A stretch of 64,000 nucleotides of DNA from an uncultured bacterium (GCA_902780135.1 CACZEK010000007.1:62001-126000), one strand, 5' to 3'. Shown: positions 35,004-45,228, numbered from the stretch's first letter. The notes: generated from the letters alone by a model not told the origin. A program made the numbers and translations.

Positions 35004-36995
35004 ATGAAAGCTGTCGTCTTCGCTTACAACAACATCGGATGCATCGGCATCGAACAGCTCGTCAAGGCAGGCGTGACCGTTCAGGCCGTCTTCACCCACG
35101 CCGACGATCCCAACGAAAACCTCTGGTTCCGTTCCGTCGCCGAAACCGCCGCCTCCCTCGGCATCCCGGTCTTCGCGCCCGAAGACGTCAACCATCCGCT
35201 CTGGGCCGCACGCATCAAAAAGATGGCGCCCGACTTCATCTTCTCGTTCTACTACCGCAAGGTCATCGGCAAGGACATCCTTGCCATTCCGAAGAAAGGC
35301 GCGTTCAACCTCCACGGCTCGCTCCTCCCGAAATACCGCGGCTGCGCCCCGCTGAACTGGGCCGTCATCAACGGCGAAAAGGAATCGGGCGTGACGCTTC
35401 ACAAGATGACCGCGAAGGTCGACGCGGGCGACATCGTGGCGCAGGAGAAGTTCGCGATCGCGGATTCCGACACGGCGAAGGACGCCCACCTGAAGGCCGC
35501 CGCCGCCGCCGAAAAACTGCTCAAAAAAGTCCTGCCCTCCGTGCTCGCTGGCAAGGCGAAAGGCAAAAAGCAGGATGAAAAGCAGGCGACGTACTTCGGG
35601 CACCGCTGCCCCGCCGACGGCCTCATCGACTGGACGAAGGACGCCGTGTCCGTCCGCAACCTCGTGCGCGGCGTGACCCGTCCCTTCCCCGGCGCGTTCA
35701 CGTTCATCGCCGCCCAGAAATACTTCATCTGGGACGTCACGGTCGTGCCTCTGAAGAAGAAAGCCCCGGCGGGCACCATCGTCTCCGTCGCGCCGTTCGT
35801 GATCGCCTGCGGCAAGGGCGCCGTGCAGGTGAACTTCGCGCAGAAGGACGGCGGCCTGTACACGACCGGCGAACAGCTCGCCGCGGACAGCCGGTTCACC
35901 CCGAAGATGATCCTCACCAATTCGCCGGTCGTCGGCCCGAAGCGCAAGAAGAGCGTGCTGATCCTGGGCGTGAACGGCTTCATCGGCAGCGCCATCAGCA
36001 AGCGCCTGCTCGACGATGGCAACTACGAGGTGTACGGCATGGACCTCCGCAGCGGCTACATCACCGACCTGCTGTCCCATCCCGACTTCCACTTCTTCGA
36101 GGGCGACGTGCAGATCAACCACGAGTGGATCGAATACCACGTCCGCAAGTGCGACGTGGTGCTGCCGCTGGTCGCCATCGCCACCCCGATCGAATACACG
36201 CGCAATCCGCTCCGCGTCTTCGAGCTCGACTTCGAGGAGAACCTGAAGATTGTCCGCTACTGCGCCAAGTACAACAAGCGCATCATCTTCCCCTCCACCT
36301 CCGAAGTCTACGCCATGTGCGACGACGAGAACTTCGACGAGGACAACTCCCGCCTCATCCTCGGCCCGATCCGCATGCAGCGCTGGATCTACTCCTGCAG
36401 CAAGCAGATGCTCGACCGCGTGATCTGGGCGTACGGCGCGTCCCGCGGCCTCAAGTTCACGCTCTTCCGCCCGTTCAACTGGATGGGACCGAAGCTCGAC
36501 TCGCTTTCCTCCGCCCGCATCGGCAGCTCCCGCGCCATTACCCAGCTCATCCTGAACCTGGTGCAGGGCAACCCGATCCTCCTCATCGACGGCGGCGCGC
36601 AGAAACGCTGCTTCACGCACGTGACCGACGGCATCGAGTGCCTGTTCCGCATCATCGAGAACAAGGGCGGCCTCTGCGACGGCAAGATCATCAACATCGG
36701 CAACCCGGACAACGAAGCCAGCATCAAGGAGCTCGCCGAAAACCTCGTCGAACTCTTCAACGAGCATCCGCTCCGCAAGAAATTCCCGCCGTTCGCGGGG
36801 TATAAGGAAGTCGAAAGCGGCACCTTCTACGGCGCGGGCTACCAGGACTGCCAGCACCGCAAGCCCAGCATCCGCAACGCCATGAAGTACTGCGGCTGGA
36901 AACCCGTCGTGCCCTTCCGCGAATCCATCAAGCAGACGCTCGACTTCTTCCTCCAGCAGGCGATCTCCTCCGGCGAGTTCGGGATAAAAAAATGA
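35004..36995 (+). CDS. arnA: Bifunctional UDP-Ara4N formyltransferase / UDP-glucuronate oxidative decarboxylase
   Basis: ArnA supplies both reactions at the two ends of UDP-L-Ara4N synthesis. The 663-residue protein has a formyltransferase domain (about 1-300) with [13 protein letters not shown] and the catalytic aspartate in VDAGDIVAQ, then a short-chain dehydrogenase-type decarboxylase (about 312-663) with NAD motif [23 protein letters not shown] and the YSCSK catalytic pair. Length and domain order equal E. coli ArnA (660). AGGAGTG precedes the ATG, and the stop overlaps arnD by 4 bp. Confidence 0.95.
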   Translation: MKAVVFAYNNIGCIGIEQLVKAGVTVQAVFTHADDPNENLWFRSVAETAASLGIPVFAPEDVNHPLWAARIKKMAPDFIFSFYYRKVIGKDILAIPKKGAFNLHGSLLPKYRGCAPLNWAVINGEKESGVTLHKMTAKVDAGDIVAQEKFAIADSDTAKDAHLKAAAAAEKLLKKVLPSVLAGKAKGKKQDEKQATYFGHRCPADGLIDWTKDAVSVRNLVRGVTRPFPGAFTFIAAQKYFIWDVTVVPLKKKAPAGTIVSVAPFVIACGKGAVQVNFAQKDGGLYTTGEQLAADSRFTPKMILTNSPVVGPKRKKSVLILGVNGFIGSAISKRLLDDGNYEVYGMDLRSGYITDLLSHPDFHFFEGDVQINHEWIEYHVRKCDVVLPLVAIATPIEYTRNPLRVFELDFEENLKIVRYCAKYNKRIIFPSTSEVYAMCDDENFDEDNSRLILGPIRMQRWIYSCSKQMLDRVIWAYGASRGLKFTLFRPFNWMGPKLDSLSSARIGSSRAITQLILNLVQGNPILLIDGGAQKRCFTHVTDGIECLFRIIENKGGLCDGKIINIGNPDNEASIKELAENLVELFNEHPLRKKFPPFAGYKEVESGTFYGAGYQDCQHRKPSIRNAMKYCGWKPVVPFRESIKQTLDFFLQQAISSGEFGIKK

Positions 36996-37879
36996 AAATC
37001 GCCATCCGTGTAGACGTCGATACGTTCCGCGGCACGCGCAGGGGGGTGCCGTCCCTCCTGCGCACGATGGACCGCCACGGCGTCCGCGCGGCGTATTTCT
37101 TCTCGGTCGGCCCGGACAACATGGGGCGCAACCTGTGGCGTCTGCTGAAGCCGACCTTCCTGTTCAAGATGCTCCGCACGAACGCTCCCGGGCTGTACGG
37201 CATGGACATCCTCCTCATGGGGACGGCATGGCCGGGACCGGCGATCGGGCGGCGCAACGAACAGGTGTTGCGCGACTGCGCCGCCGCCGGGCATGAGATC
37301 GGGCTTCACGCCTGGGACCACTGCAAGTGGCAGAACCGCATCGCGTCGTTCTCGCCCGAGCTCATCATGAAGCATCTGCGCCTCGCGTACGACGAGATCG
37401 AACGCATCACAGGCAAGCCGCCCGTCTGCTCCGCCTCGCCCGGCTGGAAGACCACCGACGCCGTGCTCGCCGCCAAGGAGACGTTCCATTTCCGCTACAA
37501 CAGCGACTGCCGCGGCAGCTCCGTCTTCCGTCCGGTCGTGAACGGCAAACAGCTCGAAACGCCGCAGATCCCGCTCAACATGCCGACCTACGACGAACTG
37601 CTCGGCCGCGACGGCGTCACGCGCGAAAACTACAACGAACGCCTCCTCGCCACCGCCTCGCCCGACGGCATGAACCTGCTGACCATCCACGCCGAGGCCG
37701 AGGGCGGCATCTGCGCCGACCTCTTCGACGACTTCCTCAGCATGGCGAAGGCGCGCGGGATCGAATTCTGCGCCCCCGGCGCCCTGCTGCCGCAGGATGT
37801 TTCTACAATTCCGTCCGGCTCCATCCGGTCCGGCGTGCTCCCCGGCCGCGAGGGCTGGATGGCGCTGCAATCCGAATAA
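36992..37879 (+). CDS. arnD: 4-deoxy-4-formamido-L-arabinose-phosphoundecaprenol deformylase
   Basis: ArnD removes the formyl group on the lipid carrier so that L-Ara4N can be flipped and used by ArnT. The 295-residue sequence starts [20 protein letters not shown] (metal-binding DVD) and has [17 protein letters not shown] with the conserved histidines, and a late TIHAE motif, as in the polysaccharide-deacetylase fold of ArnD. It completes the set arnB, arnT, arnC, arnA, arnD. The flippase genes arnE and arnF do not follow. Confidence 0.93.
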   Translation: MKIAIRVDVDTFRGTRRGVPSLLRTMDRHGVRAAYFFSVGPDNMGRNLWRLLKPTFLFKMLRTNAPGLYGMDILLMGTAWPGPAIGRRNEQVLRDCAAAGHEIGLHAWDHCKWQNRIASFSPELIMKHLRLAYDEIERITGKPPVCSASPGWKTTDAVLAAKETFHFRYNSDCRGSSVFRPVVNGKQLETPQIPLNMPTYDELLGRDGVTRENYNERLLATASPDGMNLLTIHAEAEGGICADLFDDFLSMAKARGIEFCAPGALLPQDVSTIPSGSIRSGVLPGREGWMALQSE

Positions 37880-37899
37880 ACGCGTTTCCGGGGCGATCT

Positions 37900-38532
37900 A
37901 TGGGCGGTTCAGGGCAATACACGGTCATCCTGGCGAACGGGAGTTTCCCCCGCCGCAAATGCCTCCTGGAGACGCTTCGCACCGCCGCACGGATCGTCTG
38001 CTGCGACGGCGCCGCGTCCGCGCTGCTCCGCGCCGGACTGGAACCCGACCTCGTCGTCGGCGACCTGGACAGCCTTGACCCCGCGCTGAAGAAACGCTTC
38101 GGGAAGCGCCTTGTCCACGAAACCGAACAGGAGACGAACGACCTTTCGAAGGCGTTCCGGGCGTGCATGGCGCGCGGCTGGAAGACGATCGTGATCCTCG
38201 GGGCAGGGGGCCGCCGCGAGGACCATCTGCTCGGCAACGCGTCCCTGCTCCCGCTCTTCGCCGCCGCCGGGGCCGACGTCCGCATGGAGACCGATTACGG
38301 CACGTTCCTGTCCGTCCTCAAATCCGCCTCGTTCCGCCGTCCCGCCGGCACGAAGGTCTCCATCTTCAGTTTCCACCCGGAAATGCCGGTCACGGCGACC
38401 GGGCTGGTGTATCCGCTCGACAAGCTCCGCCTGCCCTTCTGGTGGTGCGGCACGCTGAACGAGACGAACGCGCCGGAGTTTTCCCTCGCGTTCGACGGCC
38501 GCGCGCCGCTGCTGCTGTATTTCCCGCGCTGA
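37900..38532 (+). CDS. Thiamine pyrophosphokinase
   Basis: The enzyme converts thiamine to thiamine diphosphate using ATP. The 210-residue protein has the family elements: VILANGSFPR, CCDGAASALLRAGLEPDLVVGDLDS, the EQETNDLSKAF block and the ILGAGGRREDHLLGNASLL catalytic segment. The C-terminal beta domain that binds thiamine is recognisable but more diverged. It lies 20 bp after arnD, on the same strand and without an obvious promoter, so it is probably cotranscribed with arn genes although unrelated in function. Confidence 0.87.
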   Translation: MGGSGQYTVILANGSFPRRKCLLETLRTAARIVCCDGAASALLRAGLEPDLVVGDLDSLDPALKKRFGKRLVHETEQETNDLSKAFRACMARGWKTIVILGAGGRREDHLLGNASLLPLFAAAGADVRMETDYGTFLSVLKSASFRRPAGTKVSIFSFHPEMPVTATGLVYPLDKLRLPFWWCGTLNETNAPEFSLAFDGRAPLLLYFPR

Positions 38533-38587
38533 TCTGATCTTTCGCGCGATTCCTTTGGAAAAAAGGGAGATATGCCGCCGCATTTCC

Positions 38588-38616
38588 TTGCATTTTTCAG
38601 AGGATTATGCTATATT
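38588..38616 (+). promoter_or_regulatory. Promoter of ackA
   Basis: TTGCAT (38588-38593), a 17-bp spacer and TATATT (38611-38616), the same boxes as the arn promoter. Transcription would begin after the ATG-like codon at 38607, so ackA must start at 38664. Confidence 0.75.
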
Positions 38617-38663
38617 ATTTACTTTCATTCGATTTTAAACCCAGAAACCGTAAAGGATTCCGC

Positions 38664-39872
38664 ATGAAAATTCTCGTGATCAACTCCGGCAGCTCCTCCC
38701 TCAAATTCACCCTCTTCGAGATGGAAGGCGGCAGCAACACCGTCATCGCATCCGGCCTCGTGGAGCGCGTCGGCACCCCGACTCCGAACCTCATCATCAA
38801 GCGTCCGGACGGTTTCAAGTTCGAAGAATCCCCCGAAGGCGTGAAGAACCATGCCGACGGCCTCCGCGCTGTCTGCGCCAAGCTCGTCGATCCCCAGATC
38901 GGCGTCCTGAAGAGCCTGTCCGAAGTCAAGGCGATCGGCCACCGCGTGCTCCACGGCGGCGAAAAGATCACCGCCCCGGTCAAGGTCGACGAAGCGGTCA
39001 AGGACATCATCCGCGAGTGCATCCCGCTGGGACCGCTCCACAACCCCGCCAACCTCAGCGGCATCGAGGCGTGCGAAGAGATCTTCGCCGGCGTCCCGAA
39101 CGTCGCCGTGTTCGACACCCAGTTCCACCAGACCATGCCCCCGGAGGCCTACCTCTACGCCATCCCGATGGACTACTACAGGAAGTACGGCATCCGCAAG
39201 TACGGCTTCCACGGCACCAGCCATCGTTTCGTGACCCTCTCCACCGCCGAATTCCTCGGCAAGAAGCCCGAAGACATCACCATCATCACCTGCCACCTCG
39301 GCAACGGCTGCAGCATGGCCGCCGTCAAGAACGGCAAGGTCATCGACACCACCATGGGCCTCACCCCGCTCGAGGGCCTCATGATGGGCACCCGCAGCGG
39401 CGACATGGACCCCGCCGCCGTGCTCCGCATGGTCCAGGTCGGCAACACCGCCCAGGAAGTCGACACCATCCTGAACAAGAAGTCCGGCCTGCTCGCCATC
39501 GGCGGCATCGGCAGCGGTGACATGCGTGACATCGTGAACGCCGCCGACTCCGGCAACAAGGACGCCGCCCTCGCCCTCAAGATGTTCATCCGCCGCATCG
39601 TCAAGTACATCGGCTCCTACTACGTGCTCCTCGGCGGCGCGGACGCCATCGTCTTCACCGGCGGCATCGGCGAACACTCCCTGCCCGAACGCAAGGCGAT
39701 CCTCGACGGCATCGCCTGCCTCGGCATCAAGTGCGACGACGCGAAGAACAACGAATGCTTCGGCAAGGCGGGCGTCATTTCCACCGACGACAGCGCCTGG
39801 AAGGCAATCGTCATGCCCACCAACGAAGAGTTGATGATCGCCCTCGAGACCGTCAAGACCCTCGGCCTCTGA
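38664..39872 (+). CDS. ackA: Acetate kinase
   Basis: AckA makes ATP from acetyl phosphate in fermentation. The 402-residue protein has MKILVINSGSSSLKFTLFEM at the start, GHRVLHGGE, FDTQFHQTMPPEAYLYAIP, the catalytic-arginine region TRSGDMDPAAV and IVFTGGIGEHS near the end. AAAGGA precedes the ATG at 38664; the open frame to 38607 includes the promoter and is not translated. Phosphotransacetylase, often adjacent, is not in the window. Very biased codon use (GGC, GCC, AAG) and a consensus-like promoter suggest high expression. Confidence 0.97.
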   Translation: MKILVINSGSSSLKFTLFEMEGGSNTVIASGLVERVGTPTPNLIIKRPDGFKFEESPEGVKNHADGLRAVCAKLVDPQIGVLKSLSEVKAIGHRVLHGGEKITAPVKVDEAVKDIIRECIPLGPLHNPANLSGIEACEEIFAGVPNVAVFDTQFHQTMPPEAYLYAIPMDYYRKYGIRKYGFHGTSHRFVTLSTAEFLGKKPEDITIITCHLGNGCSMAAVKNGKVIDTTMGLTPLEGLMMGTRSGDMDPAAVLRMVQVGNTAQEVDTILNKKSGLLAIGGIGSGDMRDIVNAADSGNKDAALALKMFIRRIVKYIGSYYVLLGGADAIVFTGGIGEHSLPERKAILDGIACLGIKCDDAKNNECFGKAGVISTDDSAWKAIVMPTNEELMIALETVKTLGL

Positions 39873-39891
39873 GGAAAAGCCTCCCGCGACA

Positions 39892-39992
39892 GTGCCCGGC
39901 TCCGTCCGGGCACGTGCTCTCGCGCAGCAGAGCACCGCATCATCACACGCAGTGTGTGCCCCGGAACCCTGAAAAAGACGGGAATCCGGGGC
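39892..39992. terminator. Hairpin cluster between convergent ackA and the deacetylase gene
   Basis: Four inverted repeats: GTGCCCGG/CCGGGCAC (39892-39913), GTGCTCT/AGAGCAC (39914-39935), CACAC/GTGTG (39944-39956) and GCCCCGGA/TCCGGGGC (39958-39992). The first two share arms and loop with the cluster after metG. Beyond them (40072-40105) are short GGAATGAC repeats. No gene lies in 39873-40169. Confidence 0.6.
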
Positions 39993-40169
39993 ATATTTGT
40001 ATCTGCTTATTAGTTGTTAGTCCCTGTCGGAAGAATGCGGGATGACGAACGGCAAATCTTTGCAAATCAATGAAATGACGGAATGACGACGGAATGACGG
40101 ATGAAATGCCGGTGAATGAATCTGGCAGAATACGCCTCAAAATCTTTGAAATAAAAGAAGAAAAAAATA

Positions 40170-40958
40170 TTATTCCGGCTGGAGCCGGTCGAGATACGCG
40201 CCGAAGGTCTCGAACGTGCCGGAACGGCCGAGGCTCGCGATGAGGCGGCGCAGGCGGCTGCACTGGGATTCGCCGGCATGACGCACGATGTAGCCGGGGA
40301 TCTTCCACCGGGGGGCCGCGGCGCGTTCGTGATATTCCCACGGATGCGAATACATGTTGAAGAATCCGGTGGCGGCCATGGCGGTCTTCGCCATCGGAAG
40401 ATAGAGCGGCAGGGGGAGGTTCTTGAAGGAAAGCCAGAAGAGCGGGAAGCGGACCACGGGCAGGGCGGATACGGGCATCTGCCACAGGCCGCACGTTTCC
40501 CGGAATGGCTTCAGCGGGGCGGTGAAATTGCTGTAGCGACCCGGCAGCCAGACGGGATTCAGGGAGGATTCGTATTCGTATCCGGCGTCCAGGATGTCCT
40601 GCTTGCCGACTTTGGCGAGGCGCGCCATGCGGAATCCGCGGACGGGCATGCCGATGATCTCCTCCAGGGCCTCGCGGGAACGCTTCAGGTCGGCGGGCTC
40701 GAACGCGGTGTGGGAGTAGCCGTGGGACGCGATCTCGTGGCCGGAATCCTTCATTTCTCGCACGAGACCGGGGAACTCCAGCGCGAATGCCGCCGTAACG
40801 AAAAACGTGACGCGCGCGCCCGTTTCGTTCACGATCCTGAGGACACGCCGCGTGCCCTCGCCCGCGATGGAAAACATGTCGTCGCGGGAGATCTCCGTGC
40901 CGAACTCGGCCGGCAGGTCGAATTCCTCGATGTCGAACGAAAGCAGGATGCTTTTCAT
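40170..40958 (-). CDS. Polysaccharide deacetylase family protein
   Basis: This 262-residue carbohydrate esterase family 4 protein has the metal-binding LSFDIEEFDLP near the start and HEIASHGYSHTAFEP (about 75-89), the HxxxH zinc motif. It resembles the deacetylases found with exopolysaccharide/XrtA loci. A likely catalytic segment, FRMARLAKV, follows, where the typical FRAP arginine-alanine-proline is altered to FRMA. Its substrate is unknown. It is 3 bp after a glycosyltransferase gene, suggesting joint action on a surface glycan or lipid carrier. Confidence 0.8.
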   Translation of the reverse strand: MKSILLSFDIEEFDLPAEFGTEISRDDMFSIAGEGTRRVLRIVNETGARVTFFVTAAFALEFPGLVREMKDSGHEIASHGYSHTAFEPADLKRSREALEEIIGMPVRGFRMARLAKVGKQDILDAGYEYESSLNPVWLPGRYSNFTAPLKPFRETCGLWQMPVSALPVVRFPLFWLSFKNLPLPLYLPMAKTAMAATGFFNMYSHPWEYHERAAAPRWKIPGYIVRHAGESQCSRLRRLIASLGRSGTFETFGAYLDRLQPE

Positions 40959-40961
40959 CGG

Positions 40962-41711
40962 TCAGTCCTGCGCCGGGCGGCGCTGTTTTTTTCGGAACCA
41001 GTGCGCGGGCATGATGCGGAGGAAATGCCCGAGCTCGCGGAACAGGATGCGCCAGCCCATTTTCGAGAAGGCGAGTCCGGGGCGCAGCGTGAGCGGGATC
41101 GTGTCGATGCGGAGCCCGCGGTCCCAGGCGAGCAGGATGAATTCGGTGTCGAACAGGAAGGTGTCGACCGTGGTGTCCAGGAACGCCTGTTTCCCGGCGC
41201 CTTTGAACGCCTTCATCCCCGCCTGCGTGTCGAGGCAGCGTTCCGGCATTCCGAGCAGGAACCTGTTCAGACGGCGCACGCCCTTCGAGATGAACTTGCG
41301 GAGCGGATGCAGCGCCTTGCCGTAGTCGGCGCCGCGCACGCCCATGACGACGTCTGCGCCGGAGTTCAGGCGGTCGAACGCCTCGGCGGCGCACCGCCAG
41401 CCGAACGGGAAATCGCCGTCGGTGTAGATCTGGAAGTCGCCGTCCGCCTGCTTCAACGCATGGCGCAGGCAGTAGCCCTTCCCGCGGTTGACGTCGTACG
41501 AGGAAAAGACGAATTCGTCGGCGGCGGCGCGGATGGCGTCCAGCGCCTCGTCCGGATAGCAGGACTTCGGGGAGCCGTCGTTCGCGAGGATGACGCGCAG
41601 GGTCGAGCCGCGTTCGTTCAGCGCCTTTTTAAGCTCCGCGACGGATTCGAGCAGATGGTTCAGCCAGCCCTCGTGGGGTTTGTAGAAGGGGAGAATCAGG
41701 TCGGTTTTCAT
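40962..41711 (-). CDS. Family 2 glycosyltransferase
   Basis: The 249-residue GT2 protein has DLILPFYKPHEGW at the start, RVILANDGS, NRGKGYCLRHALKQADGDFQIYTDGDFPF with the metal-binding TDGD in the place of the usual DADL, and a C-terminal CLDTQAGMKAFK segment typical of polyprenyl-phosphate sugar transferases. No membrane helices are evident. It is followed by the deacetylase gene (3 bp) and lies 41 bp after ruvB. The donor and acceptor are not predictable. Confidence 0.82.
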   Translation of the reverse strand: MKTDLILPFYKPHEGWLNHLLESVAELKKALNERGSTLRVILANDGSPKSCYPDEALDAIRAAADEFVFSSYDVNRGKGYCLRHALKQADGDFQIYTDGDFPFGWRCAAEAFDRLNSGADVVMGVRGADYGKALHPLRKFISKGVRRLNRFLLGMPERCLDTQAGMKAFKGAGKQAFLDTTVDTFLFDTEFILLAWDRGLRIDTIPLTLRPGLAFSKMGWRILFRELGHFLRIMPAHWFRKKQRRPAQD

Positions 41712-41752
41712 ATGGTGCGCGCGGGGGGGGCGCGGAGGATGCGGGATTGAGG

Positions 41753-42820
41753 TTACTGGAAGAAATCCGGCTGGTCGGAATCGCCTTTTTTGGCGGATGC
41801 GCCGCGTCCGGTGAGGCGGTTTTTCGCCGTGAGTCCGAAGAGGGACCAGGATTTGTCGGTGGCGATGCGTCCCTGCGGCGAACGCATGAGGTAGCCCTCC
41901 TGGATGAGGTAGGGCTCGTAGACTTCCTCGATGGTGCCTGGGTCTTCGCCGATGGCGACGGCAAGCGAGTTCAGGCCGACCGGGCCGCCGTTGAAGTTGG
42001 CGACGATGGTCTCCAGGATGCGCTTGTCCATCTCGTCGAGGCCGTTGCTGTCGATCTCCATCATGGAGAGCGCCTTGCGTGCGGTCTCGTCGTCGATCGT
42101 GCCGTTGCCCCTGACCTGCGCGAAGTCGCGCGCCCAGGACAGCAGGTTGTTGGCGATGCGCGGGGTGCCGCGGCTTCTGCGGGCGATCTCGAACGCGGCT
42201 TCCGGGGTGATGCCGACGTTCAGGATGCGGGCGGACCGCTGCACGATCTTCTGAAGGTTCTCCGGGTCGTAGTAGTCCAGGCGCGGCGCGAGCTTGAACC
42301 TGGCGCGGAGCGGTGCGGAGAGGAGGCCCTGGCGCGTGGTGGCGCCGATGAGCGTGAATTTTGCGAGGTTGAGGCGGACGGAGCGTGCGCCGGGTCCCTG
42401 GTCCAGCATGATGTCGATGAAGTAGTCCTCCATGGCGCTGTAGAGGTATTCCTCCACGGCGGTGTTCAGGCGGTGGATCTCGTCGATGAAGAGGATGTCG
42501 CCGTCCTCCATGGACGTGAGCAGGCCGGCGAGGTCGCCGGGCTTTTCGATGACCGGGCCGCTGGAGGACTTGATGCTCGCGCCTTTCTCGTTGGCGATGA
42601 TGTAGGCGAGGGTGGTCTTGCCGAGTCCGGGGGGACCGTAAAGCAGGAGGTGTCCGAGCGGCTCGCTGCGCCGTTTGGCGGCCTCGACGTAGACTTTGAG
42701 GCGTTCCTTGACGCTGTCCTGACCGGGGAAGTCCTCGAATTTCTGCGGACGCAGGGTCTTTTCGACCGTCTCGTCGCGGCGGTTCAGCGTCGAGGTGATA
42801 TATCGTTCGGTTTCGGCCAT
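41753..42820 (-). CDS. ruvB: Holliday junction branch-migration helicase RuvB
   Basis: RuvB is the AAA+ motor of the RuvABC resolvasome. The 355-residue sequence has the N-terminal LRPQKFEDFPGQD box, Walker A GPPGLGKT (62-69), Walker B ILFIDEIHRL, sensor 1 in TLIGATTRQGLLS and the C-terminal winged helix. The usual end motif GRxAT is present as GRIATDKSW, followed by an unusual hydrophilic tail of about 30 residues. ruvA and ruvC are absent; it lies 13 bp after mreB. Confidence 0.96.
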   Translation of the reverse strand: MAETERYITSTLNRRDETVEKTLRPQKFEDFPGQDSVKERLKVYVEAAKRRSEPLGHLLLYGPPGLGKTTLAYIIANEKGASIKSSSGPVIEKPGDLAGLLTSMEDGDILFIDEIHRLNTAVEEYLYSAMEDYFIDIMLDQGPGARSVRLNLAKFTLIGATTRQGLLSAPLRARFKLAPRLDYYDPENLQKIVQRSARILNVGITPEAAFEIARRSRGTPRIANNLLSWARDFAQVRGNGTIDDETARKALSMMEIDSNGLDEMDKRILETIVANFNGGPVGLNSLAVAIGEDPGTIEEVYEPYLIQEGYLMRSPQGRIATDKSWSLFGLTAKNRLTGRGASAKKGDSDQPDFFQ

Positions 42821-42833
42821 TTTGGATCGTGCG

Positions 42834-43856
42834 TCAGATCTGGACGTTGTTGCTCAGTTCCTGCAGCACGACGCCGGTGCCCTTGACGACGGCGTTCAGC
42901 GGATCGTCGGCCACGAAGACGGGGAGGTTCATCTCTTCGGAGATCAGGCGGTCGAGGCCGCGGATCATGGCGCCGCCGCCCGCGAGCATGATGCCGCGGT
43001 CCATGAGGTCGGAGGCGAGTTCCGGCGGGCAGTGTTCGAGCGTGGAGCGCACGGCGTCGACGATGCTGGCGATGGGCTCCTGCAGGGCGGTGCGGATCTC
43101 CAGGGAGGAGACGCGGATGCTCTTCGGAAGTCCGGACACGAGGTCGCGGCCCTTCACTTCCATGGATTCCTCCAGGTCGGGCACCTGGTATGCGCTGCCG
43201 ATGCGGATCTTGATGTCCTCCGCCATGCGTTCGCCGATGAGCAGGTTGTACACGCGCTTCATGTGCTGGATGATGGACGAATCCATCTCGTCGCCGCCCA
43301 CGCGACAGCTGCGTTTCTCCACGATGCCGGCGAGCGAGATCACCGCCACTTCGGTCGTGCCGCCGCCGATGTCGACGATCATGCTGCCGGTCGGCTCCGC
43401 CACGGGCAGGCCGACGCCGATCGCGGACGCCATCGGCTCTTCGATGGTGTGGACCTTCGCGGCGCCCGCGTGCATGGCGCTGTCCTGCACGGCGCGGCTT
43501 TCGACCTCGGTGATGCCGGAGGGGACCGCGATGAGGACGGTGGGGCGGAAGATGCGCTGGTAGGGCGCCATGAAGTTCTTCGCCTTCAGGATGAAGTAGC
43601 GCAGCATTTCCTCGGTCACGGCGAAGTCGGCGATCACGCCCGCCTTCATCGGACGGATCGCCTTGATGTTCATGGGGCAGCGTCCCAGCATGCGTTTCGC
43701 CTCGGCGCCCACGCTCACGACCACATTGTCCTTGATCGCGACGACGGACGGCTCGTTCAGCACGACGCCATGATCCTTGACGTAGACCAGACAGTTCGCG
43801 GTACCCAGATCAATTCCGATATCGCTCGAAAAGAATTTTGAAAATCTGAACTTCAT
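42834..43856 (-). CDS. mreB: Rod-shape-determining actin-like protein MreB
   Basis: MreB filaments position the cell-wall elongation machinery. The 340-residue sequence shows GIDLGTANCLVYVKDHGVV at the start, the phosphate-2 loop VDIGGGTTEVAVISL and the adenosine motif MLAGGGAMIRGLD. GGAG lies 9 nt before the ATG. mreC and mreD do not follow; ruvB does. A rod shape would be expected, but cocci with mreB exist. Confidence 0.96.
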   Translation of the reverse strand: MKFRFSKFFSSDIGIDLGTANCLVYVKDHGVVLNEPSVVAIKDNVVVSVGAEAKRMLGRCPMNIKAIRPMKAGVIADFAVTEEMLRYFILKAKNFMAPYQRIFRPTVLIAVPSGITEVESRAVQDSAMHAGAAKVHTIEEPMASAIGVGLPVAEPTGSMIVDIGGGTTEVAVISLAGIVEKRSCRVGGDEMDSSIIQHMKRVYNLLIGERMAEDIKIRIGSAYQVPDLEESMEVKGRDLVSGLPKSIRVSSLEIRTALQEPIASIVDAVRSTLEHCPPELASDLMDRGIMLAGGGAMIRGLDRLISEEMNLPVFVADDPLNAVVKGTGVVLQELSNNVQI

Positions 43857-43959
43857 TTTTGCGGTCTCCAGAGGGGTTGTTTTCAGGCTGCATCATCCGG
43901 TCTATATCATAATCTAGCCCGCGTTTTGCAGGAAGTAAAGCGTGTTTCCGTTTTTTTTC

Positions 43960-45228
43960 TTATTTTTTCAGTCGCTCCGGCACATGCGTATGGCGGACCA
44001 TGTCGTCGAAAGTCTCGCGGTCGCGGATCACGGTCGCCTCCGCGCCGTTCACCAGCACCTCGGCCGCCCGCAGACGCCCGTTGTACTGATAGCTCATGCC
44101 GAACCCGTATGCGCCGGCGTTTTCGACCACGATGAGGTCGCCGGGGCCGAGGCTGGCGGGCAGGCTGCGTTCCTTGACCCAGTAGTCGGTGTTTTCGCAC
44201 AGCTGGCCGCAGAGGCCCAGGTTCTCGCGCGGCTCGTTCTCCTTGCCGTCGACGTAGATGTGGTGGTACGAGCCGTAGAACGCGGGGCGGACGAGCACGT
44301 TCATGCCGACGTCCGTGCCGACGATCCGCGTGTAGGATTCCTTCACGGCGTGGACGCGCCCGATCACGTATCCGGCGTTTCCGACGAAGTAGCGCGCGGG
44401 CTCCATTTCGAGGCGGGGCGGCTTCATGCCGTATTTCTCCACAAACGTCTTGAAGACTTCCGCGGTCTTTTTCGCGGCGGATTCCAGGTCGAGGGCCGCC
44501 TCTCCGGGTTCGTAGGGGATGCCGAGCCCGCCGCCGAGGTCGATGAATTCGAAGTCGATCCCGAGCTCCTTGCCCGTCTTGCCCACGATCTCCATCAGCA
44601 GGCTTGTGACGAACGGGAAATAGTCCGCGTCGGTGATGCAGGAGCCGGTCATCATGTGAACGCCGAACCGCTTCACGCCGGCTTCCTTCGCCATGCGGAA
44701 CGCCGCGGTGACCTTGTCCGGGTGGATGCCGAATTTCGCCTTCGGTCCGGCGTTCGTCACGTACTCGCCCACGTTGCTTTTGCCGTAGCCCGGGTTCACG
44801 CGGAAGGAGATGACCTCCGGCACGCCGAATTTCAGGAGGCGCGGGAAGAGGCTTTCGTCGTCGAGGTTGATGACGGCGCCGGTCTCGATGCCCTGGCGCA
44901 GGTCTTCGTCGGAGAGGAAATTGCCGCTGAACATGATGTTTTCGCCGGTGATGCCGACGGATTTCGCCAGCAGGATCTCGTTGACGCTGGCGCAGTCGGC
45001 TCCGGCGCCTTCCTGGCGCAGGATGTTCACGATGGCCGGGTTGTTGCAGCATTTGACGGCGTAGAACATGCGGAAATCGGGATAGTATTTCCGGAACGTC
45101 GCCACGGCGTGTCTGTAATTGTCGCGGATTTTCTGTTCGTCGTAGACATAAAGCGGAGTGCCGTAGCGTTCAGCCAGCTCCGCGACCGGGATGTCGCCGA
45201 TTTTGATCCGGTTCTGTTCGAATTTCAT
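43960..45228 (-). CDS. lysA: Diaminopimelate decarboxylase
   Basis: LysA is the last enzyme of lysine synthesis, decarboxylating meso-diaminopimelate. The 422-residue fold-type III PLP protein has the Schiff-base lysine in MFYAVKCCNN (K59), the HMMTGSCITD phosphate segment, GGGLGIPYEPGE and the C-terminal substrate box around LCGQLCENTDY and GAYGFGMSYQYNGR, where ENAGAYG is the typical EDAGAYG. It is 36 bp after lptD on the same strand. G+C-rich codon use is as in its neighbours. Confidence 0.93.
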   Translation of the reverse strand: MKFEQNRIKIGDIPVAELAERYGTPLYVYDEQKIRDNYRHAVATFRKYYPDFRMFYAVKCCNNPAIVNILRQEGAGADCASVNEILLAKSVGITGENIMFSGNFLSDEDLRQGIETGAVINLDDESLFPRLLKFGVPEVISFRVNPGYGKSNVGEYVTNAGPKAKFGIHPDKVTAAFRMAKEAGVKRFGVHMMTGSCITDADYFPFVTSLLMEIVGKTGKELGIDFEFIDLGGGLGIPYEPGEAALDLESAAKKTAEVFKTFVEKYGMKPPRLEMEPARYFVGNAGYVIGRVHAVKESYTRIVGTDVGMNVLVRPAFYGSYHHIYVDGKENEPRENLGLCGQLCENTDYWVKERSLPASLGPGDLIVVENAGAYGFGMSYQYNGRLRAAEVLVNGAEATVIRDRETFDDMVRHTHVPERLKK

